From: Karstenula rhodostoma CBS 690.94 | Lineage: Eukaryota; Ascomycota; Dothideomycetes; Pleosporales; Didymosphaeriaceae | Assembly: GCA_010093485.1 (NCBI GenBank) | Contig: MU001508.1 | Coordinates: 4,892 to 18,980 of the forward strand | DNA length: 14,089 nt | Reading direction: 5' to 3' | Shown: positions 8,929-14,089 of the stretch, piece after piece | How positions within the stretch are numbered: the stretch's first letter is position 1 | How the letters are laid out: the number at the start of each line of letters is the position of its first letter | The notes under the pieces: generated by a model | Told to the model about the DNA's origin: nothing | Seen by the model: the letters and a program-made list of their open reading frames with translations, nothing else | The model's database searches: none | Program-made: the position numbers and the translations under genes

Positions 8929-9134
8929 TATAGTAGAGAAAAGGAGCTCGAATATCCCTTTATTTAGGGAGCGAATTAATTAGATTACTATATAAGAAAA
9001 GATTACTAGAAAGGCTAGTTATATACTATACTTATCCTAAATTAGTTTAGTACTTAGGTTAAAATACCCCTTATTATAGCTAATTAGAGCTCTATAAACT
9101 TTAATATTACTAAGTATTATTTATATTCTTAATA
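8929..9134 (-). repeat. Copia LTR, second copy, probably a 3' LTR
   Basis: It is the same length and orientation as the LTR at 2024-2229, with only transitional differences by eye. Its start before RIP would be TGTTAAGAATA and its end ACTACA or similar. No primer binding site follows it at 8928 and below, unlike the left copy. On its upstream side (9135-9146, minus strand) is ACCTAAGGGGTA, a polypurine-like tract. That favours a 3' LTR over a 5' LTR. The 5-bp flanks (AATAC at 8924-8928, TACCC at 9135-9139) do not match, which argues against a simple solo LTR. It could belong to the Copia at 10735-14089 if about 1.5 kb was inserted between them, or to a third element. Confidence 0.7.
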
Positions 9135-9146
9135 TACCCCTTAGGT
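9135..9146 (-). other. Polypurine-tract-like sequence next to the Copia LTR
   Basis: The minus strand reads AAGGGG two bases before the LTR start. A short purine run directly upstream of the 3' LTR is the usual plus-strand primer of LTR retrotransposons. The tract is short and the reading is tentative. Confidence 0.4.
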
Positions 9147-10633
9147 AAATAGTACTTATTATTTATCTACTAATAAAATTTAATTATTTAGATTAGTTTC
9201 CCTTAGAAATATATAGCTTAGACTATAATTTTCTATTTATATTATACTATTATTAGTATTATAATACTAATTAGTTAGAGTAAGAGTTTCCTAGTACTTA
9301 GTATAGTATTTATAAATAGTAGTAGCCTTATAACTAGGTATAATAAGTAATAGTAAATAAAGTAAGTAATTATTATATAGTATAAATTAGTAGAGGTAGG
9401 TAAAATAAAAAGGTATTTTTTATACCTTTTAAACTTTTTTTTTTTATTCTTATTATCCTATTTTATAGTATATTCTTACCTTTTACTTTTTAATACTCTA
9501 CTTATACCTTTTAGATAGTTAATAATACTACTAAAGCTCGCGCTACTAAAGTATATAAATAAAAAAAGAGACTTAAAGCTAAATAAATAGCTACTACTAA
9601 AAGATTTATTATAATTCTTTAAATAACTTATTAATTTAATTACCCTTTTACTTAGTTTACTTCCTATACTTTTAGCTAAGCTCCTCTAGTAATATTATAT
9701 ACTCCTCTAGCTATAAAAAAAGAATATATTAGGGCTATTTAGCTAATAAGCTACTTTAGTTATTTAATAAATACTTTAAATAATAGGTTAGATAGCCTTT
9801 ACTATAATATTATAAACTAGTAAATAGGGTACTATTTTTACTATTATATATACTTATATAAATTAATATAAGTTAAATTCTCTATTTATCTAGTTAAACT
9901 TTACTAATTATTATAGTTTATTATTTCTAGCTATATATATAATATACTTTATCCTATTCTATAATAATTTAAACTCTAGTATAAACTTTCCTTATCTTTC
10001 TTATTATTTAGATTTTTACTAACTATATATAGGCTTATAAGGTTAATTATTTATAGTAATATATTTAAGCTATACTAAAGGATTAGAATAAAAGTTAAAA
10101 GACTTTTTTTATACTTTTATAGAACCCCTATTTAATAACTAGCTTTTTTCCTATTTTTTTTATTTTTATTTTTATTTTATTTACTTTTATTCTATTTCTA
10201 CTTATTTTTATTTCTACTTCTATTCTTATTCTTTTTATTTCTATTTTTATTTCTACTACTTTTATCCCTACTCTATTTACTTTCTAGTAGGTCTACCCTA
10301 TAAATAGCTAGGAGGTAGGCTTATAAAAGGCTATATATATTTCTAAATATAATATACCTACTTCTTATAAGTACTATACTTTATAGTAGCTTTATAAAGT
10401 AGGCCTAAGTATTAATTATTATAATATAGATTAATAGTAACCTAACTTTAATTACTCTAAGGAGTATCTATATAATTATAATAGGTTTTTTAAAACTAAG
10501 AAATCTCTTATTTATAATTAGGGTAGCTTTAGATATAGGTATTTTAGGTACTCTAATATATTAGAAGTATAGTAGTATACTTAGTTTTATAAACTTTTTA
10601 ATTAGATATTTAATATATTTAAGTAAGATAGAT
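9147..10633. other. Unclassified interval between Copia LTR and Copia coding relic
   Basis: About 1.5 kb without a recognisable gene. A perfect 9-bp hairpin (AAAAGGTAT/ATACCTTTT, 5-base loop) lies at 9408-9430. A plus-strand frame over about 9530-10560 has stops mostly at positions that fit mutated Gln/Trp codons. It starts with a basic stretch (KARATKVYK, KKRLKAK), includes a Pro/Thr/Ser-like tract at 10190-10280, and ends NRFFKTKKSLIYN. A retrotransposon gag-like protein is possible, but I cannot name it. If the Copia relic to the right and the LTR to the left belong together, this interval or part of it is an insertion in the Copia 3' region. Confidence 0.3.
10141..10285 (+). repeat. Pyrimidine-rich low-complexity tract
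   Basis: A run of TTTTTATTTTTATTT- and TTCTACTTCTA-like words with very few purines other than A. It is asymmetric between strands and unlike the mixed TA-rich text around it. It falls in the Pro/Ser/Thr-like part of the unrecognised plus-strand frame, so it may be a decayed codon repeat rather than a structural element. Confidence 0.6.
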
Positions 10634-10667
10634 TTCTTTTATTTTTTTTTATTTTTCTTTTATTTTC
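10634..10667 (-). other. Purine-rich tract downstream of Copia RNase H
   Basis: The minus strand is almost pure A with scattered G just after the RNase H relic. It could be an old polypurine tract, but the sequence after it does not begin like the LTR found at 8929-9134, so the assignment is weak. Confidence 0.25.
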
Positions 10668-11543
10668 TAGTTAAAAAGTACTTTTTATAATTAAATCTAA
10701 TAAATTTCTACTTACTTTACTTCTTCTATATCTATAATTATAAAACTTATATTTTAAAGGTTAAGTAGCTATAGAAATCTAGTAAACTACTATTTTAATA
10801 GTACTTTTATTAAACTATCTATAAGTATTTTACTTATTTTAAAATATAAAATCTTAAATAATCCCTTTATATACTTTTATTATAACTATATATTCTAGAT
10901 ATTAATATAGTAAAGGTATATAGTAATCCTTTTATTTTTTCTAATTACTAGTCTAATTATTTACTAGTTATTATAGTAGATTTACTAGAGTAATCCTAAG
11001 TCTAGTATAAGTTTAATAAAAAAGTACTTTAAAACTATTACTTCTTTACTAATATACTCTAGAGTAAGAAGCTCTATTTCTATAATTAAAGTTATAATTA
11101 TACTTTAGTAAACTACCTTCTATAGAATAGTACTACTAAATAGTAAAGTAATATACTTATAGAATAATTATTTTATTAGTAGATTATCTATAAAAGATAT
11201 ATCTCTATAGATAAGTAGGTCTAGACTATTATATCTACTAAACTAAATTACTTTCTAGTATATCCTATAGAAATATAAAATTACTTAATTAACTACTACT
11301 TTATACTTTATACTTAGGTTAGTAAGGAAGAAGGATAGCTTTAATATAGTAAATATAATATCTAGTTATAGTATAATTACTATATATAATACTAATCTAA
11401 CTTTTTTTTAATAACTTTTAATCTACTATAGTAATACTTCGCCTTTACTCTTTTTAAGCTTATTAATTAAGAGAGGAGTAGGTAAGAAGCTACTAGTTTT
11501 ATAAAATTTAAATCTTTTTATAATCTTATTAATATATATATTA

Positions 11544-11556
11544 TATATAAGTATAA
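11544..11556. repeat. Target site duplication, left side of short R element
   Basis: TATATAAGTATAA is repeated exactly at 11697-11709. The match can be stretched to 15 bp (11542-11556 with 11695-11709), so the edge is uncertain by two bases. In the Copia frame one copy of these bases encodes part of the linker between reverse transcriptase and RNase H. Confidence 0.85.
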
Positions 11557-11696
11557 CCTTTTTAGTTAGCCTATATATAGACACTGGGCGCGCCTTAGCC
11601 GCTTTTTTAGTCCCTTCGTGTATTGGTAAAGCGCGACGCCTTATATTATCTACCCCTTTATTAATTTACCCGCCCTTATAGTGATCGTATACAATA
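11557..11696 (+). mobile_element. R element, short copy (140 bp), CpG-rich and nearly free of RIP
   Basis: It begins CCTTTTTAGTTAGCC and ends GTATACAATA. It holds far more G+C, CpG and intact CA/TG sites (GACACTGGGCGCGCC, GTGTATTGG, GCGCGACGCC, GTGATCG) than anything else in the window. It matches the reverse complement of 2797-2950 in the long R copy, which carries A or T at the corresponding C or G sites. Flanking 13-15 bp duplications and clean interruption of the Copia frame prove a discrete insertion. Its 3' end equals that of the long copy while its 5' end is shorter, as in 5'-truncated retroposons. It either inserted after the Copia had been mutated or was too short for RIP to detect. 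I see no open frame and no terminal inverted repeats. Confidence 0.8.
11624..11634 (+). promoter_or_regulatory. Possible RNA polymerase III A-box in the short R element
   Basis: TGGTAAAGCGC fits the A-box consensus TRGYNNARNNG at 10 of 11 positions and sits in a tRNA D-arm-like context (CGTG-TATTGGTAAAG-CGCG can pair). No B-box follows at the usual spacing, so a tRNA-derived SINE is only a possibility. Confidence 0.25.
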
Positions 11697-11709
11697 TATA
11701 TAAGTATAA
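11697..11709. repeat. Target site duplication, right side of short R element
   Basis: Exact second copy of TATATAAGTATAA. The Copia coding sequence continues from here to higher coordinates on the minus strand. Confidence 0.85.
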
Positions 11710-14089
11710 TTATTTAATTATCTTAGTTTCTAATTACTTATACTTTAAGAAACTATTTAACTAGTCCTTTATCTTTAATCTTATATTTATTTATAACCTT
11801 ATTCTATAGTATTTAAGTTTACTTTCTATAGTTATTATAATATAGAAATAGTATATTATCTATATAGAATAGTACTAGGATTTTCTAATCTTTAAAAAGG
11901 AATAAATAAGGCTTTTCCTTTAAAGCTTTAAGCCCTTTAGCTTTAAGTAAGTAGGAAAACTCTTTATACTAGAGAAGTAGTAAGTCTCTTAAACTATAGA
12001 GAGCTTAATTTAATTTTATATATATTTCTAATATCTTAAACCTATCTAGAAGTTTATAGATTATAGGATTATCTACTATAATTATAGTATTTAGAAATAC
12101 TTTTATAATATTATATTATTTAATTTTAAAATTAAACTCTATAGTAATTACTATTACTACTTAGAATAACCTTACTATAAGTATAGTAGTATAGGTTAAG
12201 TATAGGGTATCTTTTAGTTAAAGGTTCCCTTTAACTATAATATAAGTTTTATAGTTCTTAAATTAACTATTTTAATTAAGTTTATATATAAATACCTATT
12301 TTAATAGGAGTAAATATTCTATTATTTATAATTAGGGTAGCTTTATTTAAGTTTCTTTTTACTATAAGGTAGTAATCTCTTTAATTATAATCTATTTAAA
12401 TAGTTTTTCTAGAGAATAAGAAAGTAGATATTTCTAGAGTATTAGTTTTAGTAATAACTTATTTCTATATAAATAAGCTAGTAATATTATTAATTTTAGT
12501 TTTTTAAATATAGCTATTATAACTACTATATTTAGTATCTTATAGCCTTTATACTTATCTTAGATTTTATCTACTTCTAGTATAAATATATATATAAAGT
12601 TAATTTAAAAACTATCTTTTAAAAATAGATTTACTATTAGTATATATATATTAAAATTTAATCTACCTCCTAGCTAATTATTATAATCTATATCTTATTA
12701 TCTTAATCTTTAAACTAGTAAATACCTACTTATTAGTTAATTAATTTTAAATATCTTTTCTTAAAGTTATCTACTTACCCTACTTACTATAGGGAAGATA
12801 TACTATTACCTTTAATTTACTAATAAATTTCTTATTTTATCTAGTAATATAGAGTTAGTTATACTAGATTAAAAAGTAGTAGTAGGGTTTTAAAGTTTCT
12901 ACTCTAAGGAAGTATTATTCTAAAACTCTAGTTTACTAGCTTTTTTAATTAAATTCTAATTCTAGTAGTTCCTAGTATTTTTATAATTATATTAATTAGT
13001 CCCTATAATATCTAGCTATAGTATTATATCTAGGATTATAAGTCCTATATTTAAATCTTAGTTTATATAAATTTCTAGTTACTAGCTAGCTATATCTATA
13101 GCTTATATAGTAATTAGTATTATTATTTCCTAATTCCTTAGCTAGCTATCCTTAGAATCTATCTACTCTAATTCTTTACCTCTAAATAATTACTTAGTAT
13201 CTTTAATTCTTATAGTACTCGTGTACTTATTTAAGCTAGAAGTAAGATTAATTATATTAAATATATCTTTTAGATTATTAACCTTATTCTTATAAATACT
13301 TTTTATAATTCTTAAAGCTTTTACTTTTAGAAATTTAACTTTATATACTCCCTAATAGAAGATTATTTTATTAAATATAATATTTCTAGTTATAATTACT
13401 TAATTAAGTATAAGAACTTATATTCTATAAATATTAGAAGCTTAATAGTCTACTAAATACTTAATATAAGCTTTTAGATTTATTTTAAATTCCCTTTTAT
13501 TATACCTAGCTTTATAATTCTTTATTAGAGGATATACTTAGTATTTATAGATATAAATTCTACTCTAGTCTAGATAGAGATCTACTATTATATATTATAT
13601 AATTACTAGCTTATAATACTAAAAGTACTATTAGAACTAGCTATCTAATACTTTATTTAGTAATTAAAAGCTATATACTATACTTAGACTTATATTATAT
13701 AGCTAGACTACTATATCTATAATCTCTAGTTATAGCTTTATTAGTAGATTTATACTAGACTTTATTTTTACTATTTATTTAATTAGTTCTTTTCTAGCTT
13801 ACTCTACTAAACTATTAGTTTTATATATATAAGGTAGTAAAAGATTAATTATAATTTTTTTTTTAATTACCTATTTTTTATATCGTAATATCCCTTACTA
13901 TAAAAGTATTACTATATTATTATCCTATTAGATTTATATAATTTAGAGCTAGTACTTATTCTTTATAAAAATTAATAGGCGTTTTATTAATTATAGAATC
14001 TCTAAAAGTATCTTTCCTTATAGATTAAAATTATAGAACTTCCTACTAAATTCTTCCTTTATTATAAGAATTTAGAATTTAAGTATTTA

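Larger units (their letters stand above)
10735..14089 (-). pseudogene. Ty1/Copia polyprotein relic: integrase, reverse transcriptase, RNase H
   Basis: On the minus strand, entering from beyond the right edge, Copia motifs occur in the proper order. Integrase: NSLVERARKELI at about 13781-13822, from NGLVERAGK. Integrase C-terminal part: YIKYLVDYQASNIYRI at about 13422-13473, from GYLVGY-x-ASNIYRIW, then TRNIIFN at about 13370-13400. RT: VFIYKLNQN (about 12270-12310), KGNLQLKDTLY (12190-12240, from RGDLQ), KVFLNT (about 12090, from NAFLN), ALYSLRD (11983-12006, from ALYGLRQ), FYIDNILF (11846-11868, from the YVDD box), GLVKQFLKVQ. After the 140-bp insert, YINKIIKRF, PTPL (11469-11489), PDIIF and NPSIKYK. 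RNase H: RDISFIDN (11195-11225) and LTLEYISKEV, ending near LLNLQNI. Without the insert the frame crosses the junction smoothly. All motifs carry RIP-type stops. Whether it is the same family as the left Copia is unknown, because the two cover different parts. Confidence 0.9.

Noticed and set aside
8929..9134. A simple solo LTR.
   Set aside because: The 5-bp flanks do not match and a polypurine-like tract lies on one side, so a 3' LTR of a fuller element fits better.
9408..9430. A transcription terminator at the AAAAGGTAT/ATACCTTTT hairpin.
   Set aside because: Hairpin terminators are not expected in fungal nuclear DNA, and such short AT-rich palindromes arise easily in this composition.
9530..10560. 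A Gypsy gag gene on the plus strand.
   Set aside because: The frame is interrupted throughout and I see no zinc knuckle or other gag motif, so I left it as an unrecognised frame.
11557..11696. A MITE or pogo/mariner-type DNA transposon, because both ends hold CACT-like words and TA lies near the edges.
   Set aside because: The words are not true terminal inverted repeats, the duplication is 13-15 bp rather than TA, and the longer copy shares only one end.
1..14089. Mitochondrial or other organelle DNA, suggested by the AT content.
   Set aside because: No organelle rRNA, tRNA or respiratory genes are visible. The loss of CA/TG specifically, and nuclear LTR retrotransposon motifs, point to RIP-mutated nuclear DNA.
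1..14089. Intact small host genes or a defence system.
   Set aside because: Any open frames I saw are short and arise in stop-saturated text. I found no start context, intron signals or recognised host domain.

Overview
The window is about one fifth to one quarter G+C by eye and almost wholly lacks the dinucleotides CA and TG. TA, TAG and TAA are everywhere and no frame stays open. This is the signature of repeat-induced point mutation (RIP, C to T mainly at CpA, read on both strands), so I infer an AT-rich, gene-free repeat block of a filamentous ascomycete (Pezizomycotina). The species cannot be read from it. I see no intact host gene, rRNA, functional tRNA or CRISPR array. Every coding trace I recognise is a dead transposon. 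To read these I treated TAA/TAG as possible mutated Gln or Trp codons and Y, I and N as possible mutated C/H, V/T and D.

Layout. 1-2010: minus-strand Ty1/Copia relic (gag, protease, start of integrase), with a half-tRNA-type primer binding site (2011-2023) and 5' LTR (2024-2229). 2230-4137: left copy of a poly(A)-tailed retroposon, called A here, on the plus strand. It was cut at its 5' side by the Copia LTR and split by a 1,216-bp insert (2797-4012) called R here, which has a 13-bp target duplication. 4138-5500: unclassified, with a faint minus-strand frame. 5500-6740: minus-strand Ty3/Gypsy integrase and polyprotein C-terminus. 6746-6800 and 8091-8206: two halves of a roughly 47-bp tandem array, separated by the right, inverted copy of A (6801-8080). 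8207-8928: unclassified. 8929-9134: second copy of the Copia LTR, with a polypurine-like tract beside it. 9147-10735: unclassified, low complexity in part. 10735-14089: minus-strand Copia integrase, reverse transcriptase and RNase H. This is split at the RT/RNase H junction by a 140-bp, CpG-rich, nearly unmutated copy of R (11557-11696) with a 13-15 bp target duplication.

How the parts relate: this is a nest of elements. A inserted into the Gypsy/tandem-array ground, and R and Copia inserted into A. A short R copy also landed in the other Copia. The most interesting object is R: two insertions share one end, differ in length at the other, carry long target duplications that begin with TATA, and include one copy that escaped RIP and so preserves the ancestral sequence. 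I cannot assign R to a known family from sequence alone.
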